In this document: piece after piece, positions 24,788 through 32,965 of the stretch
Layout of the letters: each line of letters starts with the position of its first letter
How positions within the stretch are numbered: position 1 is the first letter of the stretch
Assembly (NCBI GenBank): GCA_021324635.1
Contig: JAJPIS010000121.1
Location: 1 to 47,783, forward strand
Direction: 5' to 3'
Length of the DNA stretch: 47,783 nucleotides
Source: Gemmatimonadota bacterium
GTDB lineage: Bacteria; Gemmatimonadota; Gemmatimonadetes; Gemmatimonadales; Gemmatimonadaceae
The notes under the pieces: model-generated
The model's database searches: none
Seen by the model: only the letters and a program-made list of their open reading frames with translations
What the model was told of the DNA's origin: nothing
Program-made: the position numbers and the translations under genes

Positions 24788-26962
24788 ATGCGCCCATTCC
24801 GTTCATCCAGACGCTCGCCGACCCGACCCGCCGGGTGCGCGTACGCACTCGCGCACGCATCCGCGCGCCCGAGTGCGCGCCGCGGGTCGGCCGTCTTCGT
24901 CGTGATGATCATGACGGTCGCGCTCGCCGCGCTCGCGGGGTCGGCGGTGCTGCTCACCTCGGGTGCGCGTCTCGTCTCCAACTACCACAATCAGGAGCGT
25001 GACCTGCGCTACGGGGGGGAGGCGGCGCTCCAGGATGGGATCAGCGATCTCACGAACAATCCCTACGTGCTGCCGGACAGCGGCTACGTCCAGATCGCCA
25101 GCAACGCGCAGCTCGTGGCCGCGGACGCCGCGCCGGTCCCCGGGGTCGTCTACGATCTCTTCGCCGGCCCGACCGGCGCGGCCTCGCAGCAGCGCGGCCG
25201 CTTCGTGACGCTGGTCGCGATCGCCAAGGATACCACCCGCAAGCGGCAATTCGTGCGGCGCGTGGAGCTCAATCAGGAGACGTTCGCGCGCTTCGCCTAC
25301 TTCTCGGTGACCGAGAATGGGATCTGCTTCGGCTCCAACGACCGCCTCAACGGGCCGGTGTTCTCCGACGACGTGATCACGACGTGCGGCTCGCCCCAGA
25401 AGGCCGACTTCATGGACTCGGTGTGGACGCCGCAGACCTTCGTGAACGGCAATCCGGGGGCCGACACGCTCTACAAGGGCTGGACGAAGGTCGCCAAGCC
25501 GCTCCAGCTCCCGAGCACGGCCAAGCTGGCGGGGCTCTACCCGATCGCGGCCGCGTCGCAGACCGAGTTCTTCACGCCCAACACGGCGGCCGACTCGCTC
25601 TCGGTGGTCAAGTCCCGCCTCGAGTTCGATGCGTACGATCTCAACGCCGACGGTGACAGCACGCAGGCCGGCGAAGGGTTCGTGAAGTTCTACCAGGTGG
25701 ACGAGGCCACCAAGTCGCTCGTCCCGCCGCCCGCCGGCACCTGGACGGCCGCGCAGCGCGACTCGGTCGCGAGCAGCTACCTCCGCTCGGGCCTCACGCG
25801 CCAGCACGACGGCAACAACTGCGGCGAGTTCCGCGAGGTCCGCAACGACGCCGGCACGCTGGAGTGGGAGTTCTTCCCGATGGCGGTGCACCGGACGACG
25901 TGGTACAAGACGATCGTCGCCGACGCGACGGGCGCCGGGGTCCCGGCCGCCGTCTCGGCCGCCAACGCCCTCGAGGCGACGGGCGCGCACCCGCAGGCGG
26001 ACACGGTCTCCCTCACCTGGGTCGCCAAGCACCCGGCGCGCAACGGCGATCCCTCGCACCCGCCACGCTGCTACGCGGGCGGCGACCCGCATCTGGTGGC
26101 GATCGAACGGGACACCTCGGCGGCGGCGCCGCTGCGCGACACCGGCTACTGGGCCCCCGCGGGCTGGACGTACGGCCGGCGCGGTGGCACCGACACGACG
26201 TTCACCGGCGGCGATCCGCTCGACCCCGGGCACCCGACGCGTATGGGACACTGGCAGCGCTGGCCCGGCGCGACCCCGGCGGCGTTCACGCCGGCGTTCA
26301 AGGCCGCCCATCCCGATTGGGCCTACCTCTTCCCGATCGACAAGACGTACAACTCGACGTTCCGCGGCGTGGTCGCCGTGCACGGGTCGGTCGGCGTCAG
26401 CGGGAACGTGCAGGGCCACATCACGATGTACTCGGACGGCAGCATCGGCGTCGTCGACAACCTGCGGCTCACCAACGACGCCGACACGGCCTGCCAGCAC
26501 CTCATGGGGATGGTCGCCGGGCGCTACATCCTCCCGATGGACAACGGCATCAACGTCCCGGCGGGCGACAATACGACGCGCCTCAACATGCGTGGCGGGT
26601 CGAGCGACCTGTGGGTCGAGTCGACGGTCTTTGCGCTCCAGTCGTGGGGCGTCGAGGGTCTCGTGCCGGATCCGGGCACGCTCTTCGTCCCGCTCCAGCA
26701 GCCGTGCAGCGGGCAGAACTACGCCCGCGGCTGCCTCTTCGTTCAGGGGAGCATCATCCAGGACGCCCGCCACACGGTGAACGGCGGCAACGGCACCACG
26801 ACCGGCTTCGGCTACGCCAAGCGCTACAACTACGACAACTGCTCGGTCGTCAACCCGCTCCCGTTCTTCCCGACGACGGGGCGCTTCACCATCAACGACT
26901 ACTACGAGAGCGACCCCGTCCACTTCAGCGTCGCTGCCCTCTTCGCGGCCCTCAAACCCTAG
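24788..26962 (+). CDS. Large PilX-like pilus assembly protein
   Basis: 724 residues with a basic N-terminal 35 residues, then one membrane helix, RGSAVFVVMIMTVALAALAGSAVLLTSG, and ARLVSNYHNQERDLRYGGEAALQDGI. This arrangement resembles the PilX/PilX_N family that follows PilV and PilW in minor-pilin operons. Known PilX proteins are mostly under 250 residues, so this is a greatly extended form. The extracellular part is Asn/Asp/Gly-rich with several cysteines and a segment like a beta-solenoid or bactofilin-style repeat (GVVAVHGSVGVSGNVQGHITMYSDGSIGVVDNLRLTND). I assign it to pilus assembly on gene order. It converges on the DUF4384-like gene; the two stop codons share the palindrome CTAG. Confidence 0.65.
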   Translation: MRPFRSSRRSPTRPAGCAYALAHASARPSARRGSAVFVVMIMTVALAALAGSAVLLTSGARLVSNYHNQERDLRYGGEAALQDGISDLTNNPYVLPDSGYVQIASNAQLVAADAAPVPGVVYDLFAGPTGAASQQRGRFVTLVAIAKDTTRKRQFVRRVELNQETFARFAYFSVTENGICFGSNDRLNGPVFSDDVITTCGSPQKADFMDSVWTPQTFVNGNPGADTLYKGWTKVAKPLQLPSTAKLAGLYPIAAASQTEFFTPNTAADSLSVVKSRLEFDAYDLNADGDSTQAGEGFVKFYQVDEATKSLVPPPAGTWTAAQRDSVASSYLRSGLTRQHDGNNCGEFREVRNDAGTLEWEFFPMAVHRTTWYKTIVADATGAGVPAAVSAANALEATGAHPQADTVSLTWVAKHPARNGDPSHPPRCYAGGDPHLVAIERDTSAAAPLRDTGYWAPAGWTYGRRGGTDTTFTGGDPLDPGHPTRMGHWQRWPGATPAAFTPAFKAAHPDWAYLFPIDKTYNSTFRGVVAVHGSVGVSGNVQGHITMYSDGSIGVVDNLRLTNDADTACQHLMGMVAGRYILPMDNGINVPAGDNTTRLNMRGGSSDLWVESTVFALQSWGVEGLVPDPGTLFVPLQQPCSGQNYARGCLFVQGSIIQDARHTVNGGNGTTTGFGYAKRYNYDNCSVVNPLPFFPTTGRFTINDYYESDPVHFSVAALFAALKP

Positions 26963-28044
26963 ACCCCGCGCGGCCCGTGCCCGTCGCCGTGTGACTCGCC
27001 GTGCGGCTCGCTGTGCGACTCGCCGTGTGACTCACCGTGTGACTCCCCGCGCCCGGCATCGCCGTGCGCGGGGCGCGGCGGCCGCGGCTCGGGTCTCGGG
27101 GCGTCGTGGCCCCCGGCCGGCGGCGGCGCGGGCGGCGAGTCACCACCCGCCCTCGGCGCGCGCCGTCCGCTCGCCGCGGGCCCGACGAGGATGACGCCAC
27201 TGCCCGCGCCCCGGCTCCCGATGACCGCCGCGCCCGCCGCTCGGTCGTAGTACGGCCCGGGCCACCGCGGCCAGAGCCACCACGGACCACCCGGCCACTG
27301 CCACGGCCCTGGCCACCACGGACCCACGGGGCCGAGGCTCGGCGGCTCGGGGGGCGCGGGCGGCGCGGGCGCGGCGGGCGGGGGAGGGGCCGAATCGATC
27401 CCGGGCATCGAGGCGACGGCGGATGTCTCGACGCCGGCGGATCGGTCGATGGCGAAGCGCACGATGTCGTAATCGAAGCGACCCGTCGCCAGTGTCTCGA
27501 CGAAGGTCGTCAGCGCGGTCTCGATGTGGGCGGCGCCGGCGCCGCCGGATTCCGCGCCGCCGGCGATGCGCGGCACGACTCGGTAGTCCCAGTGCCCGTT
27601 GACGGCGATCGGGTCGACGGCGAACGGCCGCGCGGAGATGGCGGCGTACCAGGTCCCGCTGCCGCTCGAGTCCTCGACGGTGAACGCGTCGGCCGAGCCG
27701 CGTTGGCGCACGGCGATGTCGGTGTCGCCGGGCACCGGCTCCGGCCGCTCGGGCGGGTCGAGCGGATAGGCGACGTCGACGTGCCCGTCCGGCTGCGCGT
27801 AGAGCACCAGCAAGTACCCGGCGCGGCCGACGTGGACGCGCACATGCCCATGGGCGCCCGGCGCGTACCGCGACCGGTCGAGGTAGAGCCGCACCGGCAC
27901 GTCGGGCGCGGCTGCGGGCGCGGCTGCGGGCGCGGCCGCGGGCGCGGCCGCGGGCGCGGCTGCGGGCGCGACGTGCCGTCCCCCGGGCCCGCCCACAGCG
28001 CCGAGCCCGGCGGCGATCGCGGTCACGACCGGCAGGATGGACAT
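26959..28044 (-). CDS. Secreted DUF4384-like protein with Trp/Pro- and His-rich tail
   Basis: 361 residues with a signal peptide (MSILPVVTAIAAGLGAVG). A repeat of PAAA units (12-bp DNA repeat) links it to a beta-rich domain, VRLYLDRSRYAPGAHGHVRVHVGRAGYLLVLYAQPDGHVDVAYPLDPP, which resembles DUF4384. The domain extends to about residue 210. After a proline-rich linker comes a striking stretch of W, P, G and Y (near PWWPGPWQWPGG). The C-terminal 30 residues repeat ESHG/EPHG units and hold many histidines. I prefer the ATG at 28044, since it starts directly with the signal peptide and has CCGGAG 7 nt upstream. Last of the sigma/anti-sigma gene set on this strand. Confidence 0.65.
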   Translation of the reverse strand: MSILPVVTAIAAGLGAVGGPGGRHVAPAAAPAAAPAAAPAAAPAAAPDVPVRLYLDRSRYAPGAHGHVRVHVGRAGYLLVLYAQPDGHVDVAYPLDPPERPEPVPGDTDIAVRQRGSADAFTVEDSSGSGTWYAAISARPFAVDPIAVNGHWDYRVVPRIAGGAESGGAGAAHIETALTTFVETLATGRFDYDIVRFAIDRSAGVETSAVASMPGIDSAPPPPAAPAPPAPPEPPSLGPVGPWWPGPWQWPGGPWWLWPRWPGPYYDRAAGAAVIGSRGAGSGVILVGPAASGRRAPRAGGDSPPAPPPAGGHDAPRPEPRPPRPAHGDAGRGESHGESHGESHSEPHGESHGDGHGPRGV

Positions 28045-28130
28045 GCGCGACTCCGGGCGACGTGTGCCCTGTCCTACCCCGAGCCGGCGGCCGTGAGCCA
28101 CCGCGAGCGCGGGCCGGCCGGTCGCGCGGT

Positions 28131-28182
28131 TGTGGGGGGAGGTGGGGGGGGTGGGGGGGTGGGGAGTGGGGGGTGGGGGGTG
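28131..28182 (+). repeat. G-rich tract between anti-sigma and DUF4384-like genes
   Basis: A run of G blocks separated by single T or A bases (GGGGGGAGGTGGGGGGGGTG and onward) fills the 150-bp gap between two minus-strand genes. For their transcription the G-rich strand is the template. It meets the simple G-quadruplex pattern several times over. Confidence 0.8.
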
Positions 28183-28194
28183 CCGTCCTGCGGG

Positions 28195-29214
28195 CTACCG
28201 GCCGGCGAGCGGGATCACGTACACGCCGTCGGGTCCCGGAGGCGATCCGGTCACGATGGTGGTGCCGCCCTCGCCCGACCGCTCGAACACCGCCCGGCCG
28301 GACACCCGCACGACCACGTTGGGGACATCGCGCGCCGGCGGGAGCGTGACGTCGTAGCTGAGCCCGGACGCCGCCGTCCCGCGATTGTCGATCACGATCG
28401 TGTCGCGTCCGACTGTGTAGTCGGCGCCGTCGCCGCTCGCGAGGACAGAGAGGTGCGGGTCGGTCCCGGCCCGTACCCGGATCACTCCCGACGGCTGCGC
28501 GCCGCGGAACAGCACGGCGACACGCACGTTGCTCCCCGCGCCACCCGTCGGCACGACGGCGACCCCGCGCGGGGCGGCTGCCACGAGCGATCCTCCGGTG
28601 CCGCCGGCCGTGCCCGCCGGCGTGGGGCGGTCGGCGGCATGCCGTCCGCCGAGCACCTGCGCGACGAATCGGCGCACCGGGGAGCGCGGGACGGCTGCCG
28701 CCGCGACCGCGGCTCCGACGGCGAGCAGGATCGCCCCGCGCCGCACGGCCGAGGTTCCGCGCCTGCCGCCGCCTCCCTCTCCGCTCACACTGCGGCCTCT
28801 CCACCCGCTCGGCCAGCGGCCGGCCGGACCCCGGACGCCGCTCGACCGACCCTTGCCATCCAGCGCCCGCGCGCCGACCCCGCCGACCCCGCCGACCCCG
28901 CCGACCCCGCCGACCCCGCCGACCCCGCCGACCCCGCCGACCCCGATCGTCCGATCCGGGTGCGCGTCCACCCGGGCGGGGTCGCGCGCCGCGGACTGGG
29001 CGGCGCGGGCGCGGATCGATGCCAGATCGGCGGCCGCCACGGGCCGGTCCAGTAGCCGCAGCCACTCGCCCGTTTCGGCGTCGGCGGTCCGTGCGGATTC
29101 GAGTGCCGCCGCGCAGGCCGCGCACGCGGCCGCGTGGGCCCGTGCCGCCGCTCCGCGGTCCCCGCCGCCCGCCGGGTCGAGCGCGGCACCCAGCTCCGCG
29201 TCAGTGAGATGCAT
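28195..29214 (-). CDS. Zinc-finger anti-sigma factor, membrane-anchored
   Basis: 339 residues. The N-terminal domain MHLTDAELGAALDP...ARAHAAACAACAAALES has the HxxxCxxC pattern of zf-HC2 anti-sigma domains, which hold the sigma factor in the cytoplasm. A long repeat of VGG (eight 9-bp DNA units) follows near residue 95. A single transmembrane helix (RRGAILLAVGAAVAAAAVP) and a periplasmic beta-rich domain come next, ending YDVTLPPARDVPNVVVRVSGRAVF. The ATG at 29214 overlaps the end of the sigma-factor gene by 14 bp, the usual coupling of an ECF sigma/anti-sigma pair. The periplasmic ligand is unknown. Confidence 0.8.
   Translation of the reverse strand: MHLTDAELGAALDPAGGGDRGAAARAHAAACAACAAALESARTADAETGEWLRLLDRPVAAADLASIRARAAQSAARDPARVDAHPDRTIGVGGVGGVGGVGGVGGVGGVGGVGARALDGKGRSSGVRGPAGRWPSGWRGRSVSGEGGGGRRGTSAVRRGAILLAVGAAVAAAAVPRSPVRRFVAQVLGGRHAADRPTPAGTAGGTGGSLVAAAPRGVAVVPTGGAGSNVRVAVLFRGAQPSGVIRVRAGTDPHLSVLASGDGADYTVGRDTIVIDNRGTAASGLSYDVTLPPARDVPNVVVRVSGRAVFERSGEGGTTIVTGSPPGPDGVYVIPLAGR
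28873..28944 (+). repeat. 9-bp tandem repeat GCCGACCCC inside the anti-sigma gene
   Basis: Eight perfect 9-bp units. On the coding (minus) strand they encode a VGG repeat between the zinc-finger domain and the membrane helix. In-frame copy-number change would lengthen or shorten that linker. Confidence 0.9.
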
Positions 29215-29857
29215 CGACCGACTCCGGGCTCGCCAGGTGCGCTCCTCGTCCTGTCCCTGCGCCGCTCCCGCCGCCGCTCCCGCCGCCGCTCCCGCCGCCG
29301 GCCCGCTCGTCCGCGTCGCCGGCCACCGCCTGCCGAAAGGCCCGCGTCGCGCGCACGAGCAGGGTCCCGACGCTCCCTTCGGCGACGCCGATGCTGTGCG
29401 CGAGCTCGCGATAGCTGTAGCCCTCGTGCCGCAGGAGCAGCAACTGGCGGTCGCGGAGCGGCAGGGCATCGAGCGCCGCCCGCACTCGCGTCCGGGTCTC
29501 GCTCGACACCAGCTCGGCGTCCGCGCGCGGCGGCTCACCCGGTGCCGGCGCGTCGCCGGCGCGTCGCGTCACCAGCTCTGTCCGGCGCCGCCGTTGGCGC
29601 CGGTCATCCCGGAACAGATTCGTCGCCACTGTCGTGAGCCATGCCTGAGGATCGTCGGGCAAGGCGCCGCGTCGATACAACCGCACGAAGGTCTCCTGTG
29701 CCAGATCGGCCGCCGCGTCGGGATCGTCCGTCAATCGGACGAGGTACCGGACGAGTGACCGGAACCGCGCATGGAAGAGGGCGGCCACCGCGTCCGCGAA
29801 CGCGCCATCCGTGGGGCCGTCACCGCGCAACGGGCCTCCGTCTCCGTCTTCCCGCAC
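29201..29857 (-). CDS. ECF-type RNA polymerase sigma factor
   Basis: Sigma-70 family, extracytoplasmic-function type, about 218 residues. Region 2 is ALFHARFRSLVRYLVRLTDDPDAAADLAQETFVRLYRR. Region 4 is LDALPLRDRQLLLLRHEGYSYRELAHSIGVAEGSVGTLLVRATRAFR, a clear helix-turn-helix for -35 recognition. The C-terminus is a GGGS repeat encoded by 12-bp DNA units. There is no ATG close to region 2 in frame. GTG at 29857 (VREDGDGG) is the best start, although further upstream starts remain possible. It begins 39 nt after the TonB receptor gene ends and is coupled to the anti-sigma gene. Confidence 0.85.
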   Translation of the reverse strand: MREDGDGGPLRGDGPTDGAFADAVAALFHARFRSLVRYLVRLTDDPDAAADLAQETFVRLYRRGALPDDPQAWLTTVATNLFRDDRRQRRRRTELVTRRAGDAPAPGEPPRADAELVSSETRTRVRAALDALPLRDRQLLLLRHEGYSYRELAHSIGVAEGSVGTLLVRATRAFRQAVAGDADERAGGGSGGGSGGGSGAGTGRGAHLASPESVDASH

Positions 29858-29895
29858 CCATGATGAGCGGCTGAGCGCCGCCGCGTGTGACAGCG

Positions 29896-32592
29896 CTAGT
29901 ACGCCCAGCTCACCCCGAGCATGACACTCCGGGGGAGGAGCGTGATGGCACGCGTCGGCATGCCCGACGGTCCGGGGACAAATCCGGCGACGTTCGCGTG
30001 GTCGAAGACGTTGGCCACGGTCAGGTACGTGCCCAGCCGGCCGCCACCCGTCCCGACGGGCCACTGCCGGATCAACTCGAGGTCGACGCGAAGGTAGGGT
30101 GGGAGATGGTCGGTCGCGGCCCAGGACGCGATCGTGTGGTCACCGCCGGGGGCGGGGCTGGGTGTCGGGGTGGGGCTGGGCGTCGGAGTCGGGGTGGTGA
30201 CCGGGCCCGGCGTCGGAGGGGGCGTGGGGGAGGGCGTCCCGCTCTCGTCGTACTCGTGCCCGATCCCGCTCCCCGGCATCGTCGGCAGCCGCTGCCCGGT
30301 CGCCGCCCACCCGGCGAGGCGGAGCTGCGTCGCGCGCTCGATCCGGACCGACGCCGCGGCCGTCACCGTCTGGCCCAGCTCCGAGGCGGGGTGGTAGGCC
30401 ACGCCTTCGATCGATTCCACCGTGCTCCCGAGGCCGTAGGCCGCCTGCCAGGTGAGCGGGCCGGCCGCTCCGTCCAGCTCCGCCGCGAATCCGCTCACGC
30501 GCGCCGACGCGACGGAGAAGTCCCGGGTGGCGAACAGTTGGTCGCCGTACCGATCCGCCATCGCGAGCCCGGACAACCGCCGCGCGTAGCCGTCGACCGT
30601 CAGACGCGCGGCACCGCCGAGTCGGGCCGTGACCCCGACGGTCGCGGCGTCGCTCTGCGCCACCGGGACGCCGCCGACCCCGGCGGCGACCGGCAGATCG
30701 ATCCCGAGCTGCGCCCCGATCGGCGAGCACATGTTTCGCAGCGACTGCACGAACTGATGCGTGCGCGCCAGCCCGGCGGTCGCGATCACGCCGGGCGCCA
30801 GCCGCAACGACGCCGTGAGGCGCGGCTCCAGCCGGGCCGTCGTGCCGGCCAGCGCGCTCGCGCGGAGCCCCGGCGTGATGCTCCACCCGCTGTCGCCCGT
30901 GCCACCACTCCAGCGGCGCTCGGCGAAGGCCGCGAGCACGACAGGCGAGGCCGCGAGGTGGAGCGGCGCGGCACTGGCCGCCGCCGGTCCGTATTCCCCT
31001 CCGGTCGCGGCCGCGCCCGCGCCCGGGCTTCCCGCCGTCTGCGCCGCCGATGCCGCCGGCACGGGCGCCAGCGCCGTCCCGACGTCGACCTGGTACCGCA
31101 CGCGCATCGCATCGACGCTCACGCCGGCCGTCATCTCCGACGCCTTCCCCCACCAGAGCTGCGTGCTCGCCTCCGCCTGCCGCACGCCGTTGTCGAGCGT
31201 CGTGAGCGCTGGCAGCGCCAGCGATGGCGTCGACGATGGGGCCGACCCGACCGCTGCGCCGGGCACCGCTCCGGTCGTCCACGCGCCCGGCCCGGCCGCC
31301 GAGCGTGCGCTCTCCCGCGTGCCGAAGTCGGCGCCGGCCAGGTGCGACTCGAGCCGCGCGGTGGGCGAGACCACCTGGTCCCAGACGAGGCCGATCGTCG
31401 CCGTGTGCCAGGGGACCCGTTGCCCGCTCAGCGCGCCGCCGGTCGCCAGCACATCGGCCGGCGCCGCGTCGTCGGCGCTCCCGATCGCGACGACGCGGAG
31501 CGTCGAGCGGCCGGTCGCCAGGGTCGCGGTGGCGATGCCGTCATCCCAGCGGTCGCGCAGCGGTCCGTGATCGCCCGTGAGCGTGGGAATCGCGCCGTCG
31601 CTGTGGCGGGCGGCGACCATGACGCTCCCGACGGCGCCGCCGAGGAGGAACGGGCTCCCCGCGAGCGCCCGTGCGGCGCCGGGTCCCGTCCCGGTGGTGA
31701 ACGCGCGGCCGGTGGCCAGCGGCTCACGCGTCTGGATGTCGAGCACTCCGGCCAGACGGTCGCCGAGGGCGGCGGGCATCGCGCCGTCGTAGAGCGTGAC
31801 AGTCCCGACGGCGTCGGGGTCGATCGCGCCGAGCGCGTCGCCGGCGTGCACGGGGCTCCAGACGGGGAGCCCGTCGACGCGGACCTGCAGCTGGTCGGCG
31901 CCGCTGCCGCGGTCGGTTGCCGTCGGCCAGTCCGGCCGCATCCCGACGTGCGGGTCGCCGGCGAGGAGCCGCAGGACATCGGGCTCCCCGGTCGCCGTCG
32001 CCGCGTCGGCCGCGTCGCCGCGCCACTGCCAGCTGTCCACCCCGCCCGCCGCGCCGGCCGCCGGTCCGGTGTGAGTCCCGCCGGCCGCCGTCACGTGGAC
32101 GGAATCGAGGACCGCGAGCGACGGCGCGAGCGACACCATCTGGGCGGGCGACAGCGTGAAGTCGACCCGGACGGCGCCGTGCGCCGGCAGTGCGACCTGG
32201 AGCACCAGCGTGTCGAAGCCGGCCCGGGTGACGCGGACGTCGGCGAGGCCGGGGCCGAGCCCGGTGAGCACGTACCGGCCGGTGCTATCCGACCAGGTGG
32301 CCCGGGCGCCCCCGGCCGTCGCGTCGATGGCGACCCGGGCGTCGGCGAGCCCCGCGCGCACGGCGCCGCTCTGCACCGTCCCGTACAGTGTGCCCGGCGC
32401 CGTCGTATCCGGCGCCACGGCATTGGTGTCCGCCCGGCCCACGACGGTATGGGTGTCGGATCGACCCGCGTCGGCGACCGCCATCGCGTGCGCCGAGGGG
32501 CCCGCGAGCGCGACCAGTACCAGCGCCGCGGTCGCCGCGCGCGCGATGCGATCCGCGCGCCCCCCCCGCGTCGTCGTAGGGGCGGCATTCAT
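29896..32592 (-). CDS. TonB-dependent outer-membrane receptor with regulatory-like N-domain
   Basis: 898 residues. A signal peptide (ATAALVLVALAGPSAHA) precedes a carboxypeptidase-regulatory-like beta domain, LYGTVQSGAVRAGLADARVAIDA...WSDSTGRYVLTGLGPGLADVRVTRAGFDTLVLQ. A plug-like region follows (LQVRVDGLPVWSP...GALGAIDPDAVGTVTLYDGAMPAALGDRLAGVLDIQTRE), then a beta-barrel ending in SVMLGVSWAY, with the typical aromatic C-terminus. A Pro/Thr repeat of about 30 residues interrupts the barrel near residues 780-820. The only sensible start, ATG at 32592, lies inside palindromic element copy 4. No TonB box was identified. Directly upstream of the sigma factor on the same strand, so it may be part of the same transcript or signal chain. 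Confidence 0.8.
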   Translation of the reverse strand: MNAAPTTTRGGRADRIARAATAALVLVALAGPSAHAMAVADAGRSDTHTVVGRADTNAVAPDTTAPGTLYGTVQSGAVRAGLADARVAIDATAGGARATWSDSTGRYVLTGLGPGLADVRVTRAGFDTLVLQVALPAHGAVRVDFTLSPAQMVSLAPSLAVLDSVHVTAAGGTHTGPAAGAAGGVDSWQWRGDAADAATATGEPDVLRLLAGDPHVGMRPDWPTATDRGSGADQLQVRVDGLPVWSPVHAGDALGAIDPDAVGTVTLYDGAMPAALGDRLAGVLDIQTREPLATGRAFTTGTGPGAARALAGSPFLLGGAVGSVMVAARHSDGAIPTLTGDHGPLRDRWDDGIATATLATGRSTLRVVAIGSADDAAPADVLATGGALSGQRVPWHTATIGLVWDQVVSPTARLESHLAGADFGTRESARSAAGPGAWTTGAVPGAAVGSAPSSTPSLALPALTTLDNGVRQAEASTQLWWGKASEMTAGVSVDAMRVRYQVDVGTALAPVPAASAAQTAGSPGAGAAATGGEYGPAAASAAPLHLAASPVVLAAFAERRWSGGTGDSGWSITPGLRASALAGTTARLEPRLTASLRLAPGVIATAGLARTHQFVQSLRNMCSPIGAQLGIDLPVAAGVGGVPVAQSDAATVGVTARLGGAARLTVDGYARRLSGLAMADRYGDQLFATRDFSVASARVSGFAAELDGAAGPLTWQAAYGLGSTVESIEGVAYHPASELGQTVTAAASVRIERATQLRLAGWAATGQRLPTMPGSGIGHEYDESGTPSPTPPPTPGPVTTPTPTPSPTPTPSPAPGGDHTIASWAATDHLPPYLRVDLELIRQWPVGTGGGRLGTYLTVANVFDHANVAGFVPGPSGMPTRAITLLPRSVMLGVSWAY

Positions 32593-32722
32593 GCCGCCCG
32601 CGACTCGCATCCCACACGGATGCCCGGCCCGGCATTTCGTCCCCCGCATCCCGCGGACGCCAAAGGAACGGGATTTTTTGGATGGTACCAGGGGCAATCG
32701 CTCCGCGATTGCCCCTGGTACC
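32574..32722 (-). repeat. Modular palindromic element, copy 4 (inverted)
   Basis: Read on the minus strand: a 39-nt hairpin (32722-32684) with arms GGTACCAGGGGCAATCG and its complement, then ATCCAAAAAATCCCGTTCC, a GCGTCCGCGGGATGCG-like box, GGCATCCGTGTGGGATGCG, and the palindrome GGGCGGCATGAATGCCGCCC with CTACGA. The ATGAATGCCGCCCCTACG part provides the first codons of the TonB receptor. Confidence 0.85.
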
Positions 32723-32862
32723 GCGACCGGCACCGACCGGGCGGGATGGTGGGCCCGTCGTGGCGGTGCGGGCGCGCGTGTGGGGGCGTGGATGCCCGCG
32801 GCGCCGGGAACGACGGGCGGGATGATGGTGTCGTGGGCGCCGGCCAACGTGCGCGCCCCGTC

Positions 32863-32965
32863 GTAGGGGCGGCATTCATGCCGCCCGCGACCCGCATCCC
32901 GCACCGATGCCGTTCGGCATTCATGCCGCCCGCGACCCGCATCCCGCACCGATGCCGGGCGGCAT
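32863..32965 (-). repeat. Two extra right-module palindromes of the dispersed element
   Basis: GTAGGGGCGGCATTCATGCCGCCCGCGACCCGCATCCCGCACCGATGCC-type sequence occurs at 32863-32909. A near copy lacking the first bases is at 32911-32954, so the unit is tandemly duplicated. A third degenerate palindrome (GGGCGGCATGCAGGCCGCCC) closes the array. Confidence 0.8.
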
